From Phenylobacterium zucineum HLK1 (GTDB lineage Bacteria > Pseudomonadota > Alphaproteobacteria > Caulobacterales > Caulobacteraceae): DNA of 64,000 nucleotides. How positions within the stretch are numbered: the stretch's first letter is position 1; each line of letters begins with the position of its first letter. Location: assembly GCF_000017265.1 (NCBI RefSeq), contig NC_011144.1, positions 3,326,001 to 3,390,000 on the forward strand, read 5' to 3'. A model generated the notes under the pieces. It had not been told where the DNA came from, did no database searches, and saw only the letters and a list, made by a program, of their open reading frames with translations. Positions 1 to 8,034 of this stretch are shown piece by piece. The translations under genes were made by a program, and so were the position numbers.

Positions 1-2
1 TC

Positions 3-851
3 GCCGCAGTGGTCGCCGACAACGGCTACATGGGCCTCCTCTCGGTGGTCTGGCTGGACTTCGCGGCGCGCCGGTTCTGGACGCAGAGCGAGATCGTCCC
101 CTTTCCCTTGGGGCGGATGGGGATGCCGGAAAGCGCCGATGCGGGCGACGTCGTGCAGGCGCGCAAGGGCCTGAGCCTGGCGTTCCGGCATACGGCGCTG
201 GGCAGGCGGCTGACCCTCGACTGCCCCGGCTTCATGGGCGGCAAGGGCCTGAGCGGGACGCTGGACCTGGCCCAGCCGCCGATGGACCGGATGATGATCG
301 CCACGCCGTTCCCGGGCGCGCCCAAGGCGTTCTACTACAACCAGAAGATCAACTGCATGCCGGCCAGCGGCGAGGTGGTCGTGGCGGGGGAGGCCCACCG
401 GTTCGCGCCGGACAGCGCCTTCGCGGTGCTGGACTGGGGCCGGGGCGTCTGGACCTACCGCAACACCTGGTACTGGGGCTCCGCCTCGGGGCTGGTGGAC
501 GGCAAGCCGTTCGGCTTCAACATCGGCTACGGCTTCGGCGACACCTCGGCCGCCTCCGAGAACATGGTCTTTCTGGGCGGCATCGCCCACAAGCTGGATG
601 AGGTGACCTTCCACCTGCCGGACGGCACCTGGGACGGCGCGCCCTGGCGGTTCACCAGCAACGACGGGCGCCTCGAGATGACCTTCGAGCCGATCCTCGA
701 CCGGGCCGACGCAACGGACCTGAAGCTGCTCCGTTCGATCACCCATCAGGTGTTCGGCCGCTTCTCGGGGACCGCCGTGCTGGACGACGGGCGCAAGGTC
801 GCCTTCCGGGACCTCCTGGGCTTCGCCGAGAAGGTGGAGACCGCCTGGTAG
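3..851 (+). CDS. DUF2804 family protein, 5' end outside window
   Basis: The reading frame is open from the first bases of the window, and the first possible internal start (GTG at 9) has no ribosome binding site, so the true start lies upstream. About 280 residues of the C-terminal part are present. Segments such as YYNQKINCMPASG and a tryptophan-rich stretch around WGRGVWTYRNTWYWGSASG fit the DUF2804 family, a beta-rich family of unknown biochemical role; full members are somewhat longer than this fragment. It is followed at 73 bp by an unrelated small lipoprotein gene. No signal peptide can be judged because the N-terminus is missing. Family call from motif memory only. Confidence 0.7.
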   Translation, partial: AAVVADNGYMGLLSVVWLDFAARRFWTQSEIVPFPLGRMGMPESADAGDVVQARKGLSLAFRHTALGRRLTLDCPGFMGGKGLSGTLDLAQPPMDRMMIATPFPGAPKAFYYNQKINCMPASGEVVVAGEAHRFAPDSAFAVLDWGRGVWTYRNTWYWGSASGLVDGKPFGFNIGYGFGDTSAASENMVFLGGIAHKLDEVTFHLPDGTWDGAPWRFTSNDGRLEMTFEPILDRADATDLKLLRSITHQVFGRFSGTAVLDDGRKVAFRDLLGFAEKVETAW

Positions 852-923
852 GCCGATCGCGCGGGCTGGCTGGCGCCGGCCGTTCGGTCGTAGGATCGCA
901 CCGAAGCCTCCGGAGGACCGCCG

Positions 924-1361
924 ATGAAGCTCGTGATCGCCCCGCTCGCCGCCCTCGGGCTGACCGCCTGCGCCGCGCCCCTTCCCCCGCCGCCGCCGCC
1001 AGCGCCGCCGCTTGGCCCGCCGCCTGGGGCCGCCCTGGCTCCGGCCCTGCCCCCGGGGGACTGCTTCCGCTCGAGCGACATCCGCGGCCACACGATCGGG
1101 GACCGCCAGACGCTGTACCTGCGGGTGCGGCAGTCCGAGGTCTACCGCGTGGGCATGGCGGGGAGCTGCCTGGCCGGCGCCATCTCGTCCGACCCGCTCG
1201 TCATGCGCCAGCCGCCGGGATCGTCCATCGTCTGCCGCCCGATCGACCTGGACGTGGGCGTCAGCCGCGACGGGATGATCGCCACCACCTGCATCGTGCA
1301 GTCCATCGTCAAGCTGACCCCCGAGCAGGTCGCCGCCCTGCCGCGGAGATTGCGGCCGTAG
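924..1361 (+). CDS. small lipoprotein, DUF6491-like
   Basis: A 145-residue protein with a short lipoprotein signal (lipobox LTAC, Cys16), followed by a proline/alanine-rich linker of about 30 residues. The C-terminal domain begins with CFRSSDIRGHTIGDRQTLYLRV and resembles the DUF6491 family seen in Caulobacterales and Sphingomonadales. It contains four further cysteines that could form disulfides in the periplasm. The start is supported by GGAGG about 10 bases upstream. It probably sits in the periplasmic leaflet or outer membrane. No function is known to me, and it looks monocistronic. Confidence 0.65.
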   Translation: MKLVIAPLAALGLTACAAPLPPPPPPAPPLGPPPGAALAPALPPGDCFRSSDIRGHTIGDRQTLYLRVRQSEVYRVGMAGSCLAGAISSDPLVMRQPPGSSIVCRPIDLDVGVSRDGMIATTCIVQSIVKLTPEQVAALPRRLRP

Positions 1362-1384
1362 GGGGAAGGGTCTAGGGCGAAGCC

Positions 1385-2404
1385 ATGCACCTGGCCCGAT
1401 ACAACCCCGTCCGCTTCGCCCACCTGCCCACGCCGCTGGAGCCCCTGCCCGGCCTGACCGAGGCGCTGGTCATGCCCGGCGGCGGCGGGCCGACGCTGTG
1501 GATCAAGCGCGACGACTGCACCGGCCTGGCCGGCGGCGGCAACAAGACCCGCAAGCTCGAGTACCTGCTGGGCGACGCCCTGGCCAACGACGCCGACACC
1601 CTGGTCACGCAAGGGGCGGTGCAGTCGAACCACGTGCGCCAGACGGCGGCGGCCGCGGCCCGTTTCGGCCTGAGGTGCGAGGTGATCCTCGAGCACCGCA
1701 CGGGCTCCAAGGCGCTGGACTACAACCTGTCGGGCAACGTGCTGCTGGACGAGCTGCTGGGCGCGAAGATCCGGCACGTGCCGGCCGGGACCGACATGAA
1801 CGGGGCCTTGGCGGACGTCGCCCAGGAAATCGCCGACGCCGGCGGGCGGCCCTATGTGATCCCCGGCGGCGGCTCGAACTGCATCGGCGCGCTGGGCTAC
1901 GCCGAGTGCGCCCTGGAGCTGGTGGCCCAGGCCAACGAGCTTGGCCTGGAGATCGACCGCATCGTCACCGCCACCGGCAGCGCGGGCACCCACGCCGGCC
2001 TCGTGGCGGGGCTGGCCGTGATGGGCGCGGACATCCCCGTGCTGGGCATCGGCGTGCGCGCGCCGAAGGAGCAGCAGGAGGCCAGCGTCTACAAGCTGGC
2101 CCGCGAGACCGCCGCGCTGCTGGGCCACGAGGACCGTGTGACCCGCGAGATGGTCGAGGCCGACTGCGACTACGTCGGCGAAGGCTACGGCCTGGTCGAC
2201 GAGGGCGTGATCGACGCGCTGAAGATGGCCGCGCGCGCCGACGCCATCCTGCTGGACCCGGTCTATACGGGGAAGGCGATGAAGGGCCTGATCGCCCTCT
2301 CCCGCTCGGGCGCGTTCGACGGCGAGACGGTGGTGTTCCTGCACACCGGCGGCGCGCAGGGCCTGTTCGGCTACCAGTCCGAACTGGAAGGCAAGCTCGG
2401 ATGA
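1385..2404 (+). CDS. PLP-dependent D-cysteine desulfhydrase / L-cysteate sulfo-lyase family
   Basis: A 339-residue fold-type II PLP enzyme of the ACC deaminase/D-cysteine desulfhydrase family, the normal length for the group. The PLP lysine lies in GGGNKTRKLEYLLGDAL (about residues 51-67), followed by QSNHVRQTAAAAARFGL. The phosphate-binding segment ATGSAGTHAGLVAGL and the C-terminal HTGGAQGLFGY are also present. Known members split D-cysteine to pyruvate, sulfide and ammonia (DcyD) or L-cysteate to pyruvate, sulfite and ammonia (CuyA); the N-terminus MHLARYNPVRFAHLPTPLEP looks CuyA-like, but substrate cannot be fixed by eye. It overlaps the racemase gene by 4 bp (ATGA), so the two are translationally coupled. 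Confidence 0.85.
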   Translation: MHLARYNPVRFAHLPTPLEPLPGLTEALVMPGGGGPTLWIKRDDCTGLAGGGNKTRKLEYLLGDALANDADTLVTQGAVQSNHVRQTAAAAARFGLRCEVILEHRTGSKALDYNLSGNVLLDELLGAKIRHVPAGTDMNGALADVAQEIADAGGRPYVIPGGGSNCIGALGYAECALELVAQANELGLEIDRIVTATGSAGTHAGLVAGLAVMGADIPVLGIGVRAPKEQQEASVYKLARETAALLGHEDRVTREMVEADCDYVGEGYGLVDEGVIDALKMAARADAILLDPVYTGKAMKGLIALSRSGAFDGETVVFLHTGGAQGLFGYQSELEGKLG

Positions 2405-3114
2405 GCGAGGACGACGACGGCTCCCTCACCCTGGGCGTGCTGGGCGGCATGGGCCCGGCGGCGACGCTGGACTTCCTGGCCAAGCTGCAGGCCTACACCC
2501 CGGCCAAGCGCGACCAGGACCACATCCGGGTGATCGCCGACATCAACCCCAAGGCGCCGGACCGCAACGTGCCCGGCTCGGGCGCGGGCAACGTCCTGGC
2601 CGAGATGGCCGGGGCCCTGCGCGGGGCGGGCGCCGACGTGCTGGCCATGCCCTGCAACACCGCCCACGCCCATTCCGACCTGATCCAGCGGGCCTCGGGC
2701 CTGCCGCTGATCGACATGATCGATCTGGCCGCCGAGGCGGCGGCGGAGTCGGGCGCCGTGCGGGCGGGCGTCCTGGGCACCAAGGGCGCCCTGAAGCTCT
2801 ACCGGGAATACCTGGCCGCCCGCGGCCTCGGCATGGTCAGCCTGCCGCCCGAGCGGCAGGAGGCGTTCATGGAGACGCTCTACCGGATCAAGGGCGGCGA
2901 TCTCAGCCCCGAGGTTTCGCGCCAGATGAAGGCCTTCGCCGACGAGCTGGTGAAGGGCGGCGCCGAGGTGCTGGTGGCCGGCTGCACCGAGCTGCCCCTG
3001 GTGCTGGACCCGCAGGACGTGAAGGTCGAGCTGGTGGACCCCGCCGACCTGCTCGCCCGCCGCTGCGTGGCGGTGTGCCTGGGCTACGAGGCCGTGCCGC
3101 AGGTGGGAGCTTAA
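2401..3114 (+). CDS. aspartate/glutamate racemase family protein
   Basis: A 237-residue cofactor-independent racemase of the Asp/Glu/hydantoin racemase superfamily. It starts TLGVLGGMGPAATLDFLAK and carries both catalytic cysteines, one in MPCNTAHAHSD (about residue 84) and one in VAGCTELPLVL (about residue 198). This is the YgeA-like, broad-specificity branch. The start is fixed by the ATGA overlap with the upstream lyase gene. The pairing suggests a shared amino-acid substrate, with the racemase supplying or removing one enantiomer for the lyase; that is inference from context. Confidence 0.85.
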   Translation: MSEDDDGSLTLGVLGGMGPAATLDFLAKLQAYTPAKRDQDHIRVIADINPKAPDRNVPGSGAGNVLAEMAGALRGAGADVLAMPCNTAHAHSDLIQRASGLPLIDMIDLAAEAAAESGAVRAGVLGTKGALKLYREYLAARGLGMVSLPPERQEAFMETLYRIKGGDLSPEVSRQMKAFADELVKGGAEVLVAGCTELPLVLDPQDVKVELVDPADLLARRCVAVCLGYEAVPQVGA

Positions 3115-3145
3115 GGGGCGGCGTCCTTCGGCGGGCAAGAAGGGT

Positions 3146-3313
3146 CCACGAACCACACGAACCACACGAACGGGGGTCGCCCCCTTTCGTCATCGCCCGG
3201 CTCGTCCGGGCGACCCAGCCCGGTGCGGCGCCGCTGGCGCTGCGGACGGGCGTCAGGATGGGTGGCCCGAACACGTCGGGCCACGACGAGGAGGAGGTTC
3301 GGGTGGTTCGTGG
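3146..3313. repeat. nested inverted repeat, REP/BIME-like intergenic element
   Basis: The intergenic space between the racemase and the zinc peptidase is a nested palindrome. The outer arms are 3146-3163 (ccacgaaccacacgaacc) and 3296-3313, whose reverse complement matches at 17 of 18 bases. The inner arms lie around 3187-3217 and 3256-3288 and both carry a GCCCGRC..GTYCGGGC core. The left outer arm also contains a direct repeat of accacacga. It separates two convergent genes and could act as a transcription barrier. The layout resembles dispersed palindromic repeats common in Caulobacteraceae genomes, but copy number cannot be seen here. Confidence 0.75.
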
Positions 3314-3349
3314 CCGATCCGGCGGCGCCCCCGCCACCGCCTCGCGGAT

Positions 3350-4189
3350 CTAGAGCGTGCGGGCGGCGAAGGTGTCGCAGGCGGCAGGATCGCCGGTCTC
3401 GGCGCCGCGGCGGAACCAGCGCATCCGCTGTTCGGATGAGCCGTGGGTGAAGGCGTCGGGCATCACGCGGCCCTGAGCCTGGCGCTGGAGGGCGTCGTCG
3501 CCGACGGCCGCGGCGGCGCGAAGGCCGTCCTCGATGTCCCGGGGATCGAGCGCCACCTGGCCGTTCGAGACGGCGGCGGCGTGGGCCGCCCAGACGCCGG
3601 CGTAGCAGTCGGCCTGCAGCTCGAGCCGCACCGAGCCGCTCTCGGCGCCGCGCGCGCCCATCCGCTGGGCGCGGTCCGAGGCGCCGGTCAGGTTCTGGAC
3701 ATGGTGGCCAATCTCGTGGGCGATGACATAGGCGCGGGCCGCCTCGCCCGAGGCGCCGAACTTGCCCTCCAGCTCCTGCCAGAAGGTGAGGTCCAGATAC
3801 ACCTTGCGGTCGGCGGGGCAGTAGAACGGCCCCATGGCCGACTGGCCCATCCCGCAGCCGGTGCCGGTGGCGCGGTCGTAGAGGACGATGGCGTCAGCCG
3901 GACGATAGCCCTCGAGCTGGGCCTTCCAGACGTCGTCGACGTTGGTGGCGACCACGTCCACGAAGCGTCCGGCCTCGTCGGCGGGGCCGCCGCGGACGCC
4001 TTCCTGCTGCTGGACCTGGGCGCCGCCGCCCAGGACGCTGGTGGTCGTCGACGGATCGACGCCGAACACGAAATAACCGATCAGGGCCAGGATCAGCCCC
4101 CCGGCGCCGAGGCCGCCGACGGCGCCCGCGGGCCCAAGGCCACGACGGTCCTCGATATTGCCGGAGCCCCGGCCGCCCGACCAACGCAT
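3350..4189 (-). CDS. neutral zinc metallopeptidase, YpfJ family, membrane-anchored
   Basis: A 279-residue protein with a glycine-rich N-terminus, one membrane segment (about residues 24-44) and a C-terminal domain with the zincin motif HEIGH at residues 158-162 inside VIAHEIGHHVQNL. Downstream, ELQADCYAGVWAAHA supplies the likely third metal ligand region. Length and layout match the putative neutral zinc metallopeptidase family (YpfJ). Topology predicts a periplasmic catalytic domain. Substrates are not known. It is the last gene of a leftward run, and nothing in its sequence suggests inactivation. Confidence 0.88.
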   Translation of the reverse strand: MRWSGGRGSGNIEDRRGLGPAGAVGGLGAGGLILALIGYFVFGVDPSTTTSVLGGGAQVQQQEGVRGGPADEAGRFVDVVATNVDDVWKAQLEGYRPADAIVLYDRATGTGCGMGQSAMGPFYCPADRKVYLDLTFWQELEGKFGASGEAARAYVIAHEIGHHVQNLTGASDRAQRMGARGAESGSVRLELQADCYAGVWAAHAAAVSNGQVALDPRDIEDGLRAAAAVGDDALQRQAQGRVMPDAFTHGSSEQRMRWFRRGAETGDPAACDTFAARTL

Positions 4190-4230
4190 AGCGACGCCTC
4201 CTGAACCTGCGCCAGCCTAACGCGAAGCTG

Positions 4231-4614
4231 TCAGCGGGGGTTCTTGGATATCTCGCGGACGCGGCGGTTGGATTCCGCCAGCGCCTCGTCGGGGATGCTG
4301 GGCAGGCGTGACGTGTCGATCTGCGCCGGCGGGCCCGAATAGGGCGTGCGCGGCAGGACCGTGGGCGCGCGCTGGGCCTCAAGGGTGCGAGCCGCCTGCT
4401 CGGCGCGCAGGCGTGCGTCCAGCGCCATCAGCTCGTTGTGCTGGGCGACCGAGCGCTGCTGGTCGAGCTGCTGCTGCAGGCGCAGGGCGTCGAGCTGCAT
4501 CTGGGTGGTCGCGCCGAAGTCCTGCGCCGCCGCGGGGGCGGCGAGCGCCAGGCTCGCGACCAGGCCTGCGACCAGGCTCGCGACGGGACCGGCGATGAGG
4601 GCGAGCGCGCGCAT
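4231..4614 (-). CDS. small exported protein of unknown function
   Basis: A 127-residue protein with an N-terminal signal peptide ending near AAPAAAQD (about residue 31). A glutamine-rich helical stretch follows (QLDALRLQQQLDQQRSVAQ, about 40-58), likely a short coiled coil, then a proline-rich region and a basic C-terminus. I do not recognise a family. It sits 41 bp downstream of nothing coding and 45 bp after the TPR gene on the same strand, so the two may be cotranscribed. A periplasmic location is inferred from the signal peptide. Confidence 0.6.
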   Translation of the reverse strand: MRALALIAGPVASLVAGLVASLALAAPAAAQDFGATTQMQLDALRLQQQLDQQRSVAQHNELMALDARLRAEQAARTLEAQRAPTVLPRTPYSGPPAQIDTSRLPSIPDEALAESNRRVREISKNPR

Positions 4615-4659
4615 GGGACGGATGTGGGGATCCGGCGACGCGGCGGAAAGGGGCGCGCG

Positions 4660-5232
4660 TCAGCGCCGCTGGACGGTGAAGCGGGCGAGTTCGCGCTGGG
4701 GATCCTGCCAGTCCGGCTTCAGTTCGACGGCCTTGCGGTAGTCGAAGTAGGCGGACGTCATGTCGTCGAGCCCCTCGTGCGCCAGCGCGCGGTTGTAGTA
4801 GGCCTTCTCCGGCTCCTCGAGGCCGAGCTCGATGGCGCGGGTGAGGTCGGCGAGCCCCTCGGCGTAGCGGCGGGCGCCGACCGCCGCCGCGCCGCGGTTG
4901 ACGTAGGCCTCGCCCAAGTCGGGCTTCAGGGCCACGGCGCGGTCGAAGTCGTCGCGGGCGGCGCCGAACTCCTTGCGGCGCAGCTTCATCACCCCGCGGT
5001 TCACGAAGGTGCCGGCGCGGTCGCGCGTCGACAGCAGCTCGGTGTCCAGCGCCAGGGTGCAGACCGCCTCGAAGCGGCGCTCGGACTCGCCGGCCAGGGC
5101 CGCGTCCGAGCACTGACGGGCCATGCCGCCGCCCAGCACCGTCACCGACTGGGCCGAGGCGCCGGACGCCAGGACGCCGGAGCCCAGGACGACGGCCGCG
5201 GCCGTGACGGAAAACGCCAGGGATCTCAGCAT
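4660..5232 (-). CDS. exported TPR-repeat protein
   Basis: A 190-residue protein with a signal peptide (cleavage near ASGASAQS, about residue 27) and at least three tetratricopeptide repeats from about residue 70 to 175, recognisable as FVNRGVMKLRRKEFGAARDD, AYVNRGAAAVGARRYAEGLA and AYYNRALAHEGLDDMTSAYF. The start at 5232 was chosen because the signal peptide begins there; the longer in-frame reading upstream runs through TetR sequence. TPR proteins of this kind are periplasmic scaffolds, and the partner is unknown. Confidence 0.8.
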   Translation of the reverse strand: MLRSLAFSVTAAAVVLGSGVLASGASAQSVTVLGGGMARQCSDAALAGESERRFEAVCTLALDTELLSTRDRAGTFVNRGVMKLRRKEFGAARDDFDRAVALKPDLGEAYVNRGAAAVGARRYAEGLADLTRAIELGLEEPEKAYYNRALAHEGLDDMTSAYFDYRKAVELKPDWQDPQRELARFTVQRR

Positions 5233-5300
5233 CGGACCAGCTCCCGCACGGGACGGGAGAAGGGTCCGCCCGGAACAGCGGTCTGTCAAATCACACCGCC

Positions 5301-5897
5301 TCACACAGGGACGAACAGGCCCTCGATCATCCGGCGGACGGTGGGGATCAGCGCCTCGGCGCAGCCTGCCGGATCCGTCGAGTCGGCGATGGTCAGGGCG
5401 GCCTGGTTCAACGCCCCGGAGAGCAGCGTCAGCATGGCGTCGCGCTGGTTGCGGTCGGTGACGCCGCGCTCGTCGCAGGCCGCCTCGATCCCGACGCGCA
5501 GGTCGCCCATGGCGTATCGCATGTCGATCTCCCACCACCGGCGCCAGCCCACGACGGCCGCCGCATCGATGAGATAGATCTGCAGGATCTCCGGGTCGGC
5601 GCAGACCCGCAGCTGCGCCTCGCAGCCCTTGATCAGCCCGTCCAGATAGCTGGTCGCGCCGACGGTCTCGGCCATCAGCCGCCCGCTCACCTCGGCGCAG
5701 ACGGTCTCGAGCACCGCATCGAACAGCGCCTGCTTGTCGGTGAAGTGGTGGTAGAGGGCGCCGCGGGTGACGCCGGCGGCCTCGAGGATCTCCTGGGTCG
5801 AGACCGCGGCGTAACCCTTCGACGCGAAGAGCGCCCGCGCCTCGGCGATCAGCCGCGCCCGGGTGGCGTTTCCGCGATCGTGACGGCCGTCCACCAT
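5301..5897 (-). CDS. TetR/AcrR family transcriptional regulator
   Basis: A 198-residue regulator with the N-terminal TetR helix-turn-helix (about residues 11-58, including TQEILEAAGVTRGALYHHF) and a helical ligand domain typical of the family. The ATG at 5897 has a GAGGAG box directly upstream (spacing about 4); a second in-frame ATG at 5918 is also possible. It is divergent from the TPR-secretin gene, and a 19-bp palindrome (5971-5989) lies between them. Autoregulation and control of the secretin/MACPF-like pair are therefore likely, as inference. The inducer is unknown. Confidence 0.9.
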   Translation of the reverse strand: MVDGRHDRGNATRARLIAEARALFASKGYAAVSTQEILEAAGVTRGALYHHFTDKQALFDAVLETVCAEVSGRLMAETVGATSYLDGLIKGCEAQLRVCADPEILQIYLIDAAAVVGWRRWWEIDMRYAMGDLRVGIEAACDERGVTDRNQRDAMLTLLSGALNQAALTIADSTDPAGCAEALIPTVRRMIEGLFVPV

Positions 5898-5970
5898 CGA
5901 TCTCCTCGCCGCAGACATGGGCGCGTCTCGCCCTCCCGGCAACACATCTTCGCAATTCCGCGCTTGAAAG

Positions 5971-5989
5971 CAAACAGACAGTATGTTTG
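5971..5989. promoter_or_regulatory. 19-bp palindrome, candidate TetR operator
   Basis: The sequence caaacagac-a-gtatgtttg is an inverted repeat of two 9-base arms with one mismatch and a single-base spacer. It lies in the 146-bp region between the divergent TetR gene and the secretin gene, in an AT-rich island of otherwise GC-rich DNA. The TAC/GTATG core resembles operators bound by AcrR/TtgR-type repressors. This is a position and symmetry argument, not a proven site. Confidence 0.65.
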
Positions 5990-6043
5990 TTTCTTTGCTC
6001 GGTGATCGGCGTTCGGCCGGCGGCAGGCGAAGGGGGCGGCGGG

Positions 6044-8005
6044 GTGCGGACTGCGGGGGCATATCTGGCGATCGCACTGGCCGCCGGCGTGGCGACGGGC
6101 TGCGCCACCACCGGCTTCGCGGCGCCGCGACGGGGCCCGCCGGCGCAGGCCGGAGCCGCCGAGCAGATGCAGGAGGCCGCAGTCGCGGCCCTGCGCCGCA
6201 ACGATCCCGCGTCCGCGAACCGGCTGCTGACCCGGGCGCTGCAGCGCGATCCCGAGAATCCGACGCTGCATGCGCTCAACGGCCTGGCCCACCACCAGCG
6301 GGTCCGCGACGGCCAGCGCGAGCACTTCCAGCTCGCCGAAACGGCCTATCTGGTGTCGCTTCAGAGCCAGCGGGACTCCTTTCCCGTGGCCCTGGAACTG
6401 GCCCGGCTCTACGTCGAGAACGGCCGCTACGGCGCCGGAAAACGCGCCGCCGCCTACGCCCTGGACCTGGAGCCGGGCTCGGCGGACGCCCTGCAGGCGC
6501 TCGCGGCGGCGGCCTACTACGACGGGGACCTCGAACTGGCGGCCTGGGCCGCGGCGGAGGCGAGACCGGACGACGCCGCGATGGCCCCCATCCGCCCGCT
6601 CGTGTTCGCCGCCGCGGGACTGCCCGCCGAGGCGGACCAGGCCCTCGCCCAGGGGCTGGCCGCGGGCGCCATTCCCGACCAGCGCCGCGAGGCCCTGGCG
6701 CGGCGGCTCGGCCAATGGCGCGATCTGCATGTGCAGGCCGCCTTCCAGCGCCCGGCCGGCACGCTTCCTGACGCGCCGCCCGGCGCCATCGGAGGGGCCG
6801 CCCCCGCGCAGGCGCCCGCATCCCTGCCCGGACTCCCGCTTGCGGACCCGCCGGACGCGCCGGCGCCGGAGCCCGCGTCGGGCGCGGCGAGCTACGCCTG
6901 GTGGGACTGCCAGCAGCAGCTGAACCCCGGCGGATTCGCCGCCCCGCCGCCTTCGTTCAGCTACGGCTACGGCGCCTCGACGTCGGCGGACGAGACCTCG
7001 GCCCTGCCCGCTCTGCCGGCGCCGTGCCGCGGCCAGCCCCTGCCGCGGATGGCGATGGTCGACGCCGTGATCCTGCGCACCGACGACACCCGCTCGGCCA
7101 CGAACGGGGTGAACCTGCTGAAGAACCTGTCGGCCTACGTCGGCAACGGGATCACCGTCACGCGGAGCTGGAGCACCGGCCAGCCGGCCACCAAGACCAG
7201 CGTCGTCACCCAGAACCTGGGGCTCGGCTCGTCGGTCGGCGGGGTGCTCTCGTACTCGCTGAACATCGCCAACGCGACCGAGCAGCGGGCCGAGATCCTG
7301 GCGCAGCCGACCCTGCTCGCGCTGGACCGCCAGCCGGCGCAGTTCTTCTCGGGCTCGAACGTCACCATCGCGCTGAACGGCGGCCCGGGCAGCTACGGCA
7401 GCGTGCAGAACCAGCCGGTGGGCGTGAGCCTGTCGGTGACGCCGACCTTCGTCGACGACGACAGCATGCTGGTCAGCGTCAAGGCCGTCCGCTCGTTCTT
7501 CGAGGAAACCGCCGACAGCGCCACCTTCGTCCAGTCGGTCCAGACCTCGCGCAACATGGTGACGGCCAACGTCCTGCTGCGCTTCGACCAGACGCTGGTC
7601 CTGTCGGGCCTGAGCGAACGCGAGGTGACCAGCATCGACAGCCGCACGCCGCTGCTGGGCGACATCCCCGGCGTCCAGCACCTGTTCGCCACCAAGGAGG
7701 ACCGCGACTACACGCGCTCGGTGGTGATCATGCTGACCCCGCGCCGGGTTCCCGGGCTGGCGGCGCAGCTCGCGGAGGCGGCCGCGGCGGCGACGCCCGA
7801 GCCCGCCGCCCTGCGCGACGCCCGGGCCCGGGCCCGGACCGGCCTGGCCGAACAGTGGCCGAACCTCACCGCGGCGCTGGCGCACATGGACCGCAACCGC
7901 CTGTTCCGCGCCCTGCGCGCCGGCGACATCGACGTGCGCGGCTGGCGCGAGCGGGACCGCGTCGAGCAGGCGCTGAACGACTTCACCCGGCTTCTCGCCT
8001 TCTGA
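6044..8005 (+). CDS. lipoprotein with TPR repeats and a C-terminal secretin domain
   Basis: A 653-residue protein starting at GTG 6044 behind a purine-rich GAAGGGGG box. It has a lipoprotein-type signal with Cys20 (VATGC), TPR-like helices over about residues 40-225, a proline/alanine linker (about 235-330), a short domain beginning MVDAVILRTDD (about 337), and a secretin domain (about 415-568). The secretin signature is clear: TPLLGDIPGVQHLF (535-548) followed by SVVIMLTPRRV. Secretins form outer-membrane rings in type II/III secretion and type IV pili. The usual N0 domain is not evident, and no ATPase or inner-membrane partner is in this window. The next gene, 29 bp downstream, encodes a MACPF-like exported protein, which suggests a dedicated export or assembly role (inference). 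Confidence 0.85.
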   Translation: MRTAGAYLAIALAAGVATGCATTGFAAPRRGPPAQAGAAEQMQEAAVAALRRNDPASANRLLTRALQRDPENPTLHALNGLAHHQRVRDGQREHFQLAETAYLVSLQSQRDSFPVALELARLYVENGRYGAGKRAAAYALDLEPGSADALQALAAAAYYDGDLELAAWAAAEARPDDAAMAPIRPLVFAAAGLPAEADQALAQGLAAGAIPDQRREALARRLGQWRDLHVQAAFQRPAGTLPDAPPGAIGGAAPAQAPASLPGLPLADPPDAPAPEPASGAASYAWWDCQQQLNPGGFAAPPPSFSYGYGASTSADETSALPALPAPCRGQPLPRMAMVDAVILRTDDTRSATNGVNLLKNLSAYVGNGITVTRSWSTGQPATKTSVVTQNLGLGSSVGGVLSYSLNIANATEQRAEILAQPTLLALDRQPAQFFSGSNVTIALNGGPGSYGSVQNQPVGVSLSVTPTFVDDDSMLVSVKAVRSFFEETADSATFVQSVQTSRNMVTANVLLRFDQTLVLSGLSEREVTSIDSRTPLLGDIPGVQHLFATKEDRDYTRSVVIMLTPRRVPGLAAQLAEAAAAATPEPAALRDARARARTGLAEQWPNLTAALAHMDRNRLFRALRAGDIDVRGWRERDRVEQALNDFTRLLAF

Positions 8006-8034
8006 GTCCGACCCAACACCGAAAAGGGGACCTC

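Noticed and set aside
5983..6043. ATG/TTG starts at 5983 and 5987 for the secretin gene
   Set aside because: They fall inside the operator palindrome, ATG 5983 is in the wrong frame, and both lack a ribosome site. GTG 6044 gives a proper lipoprotein signal.
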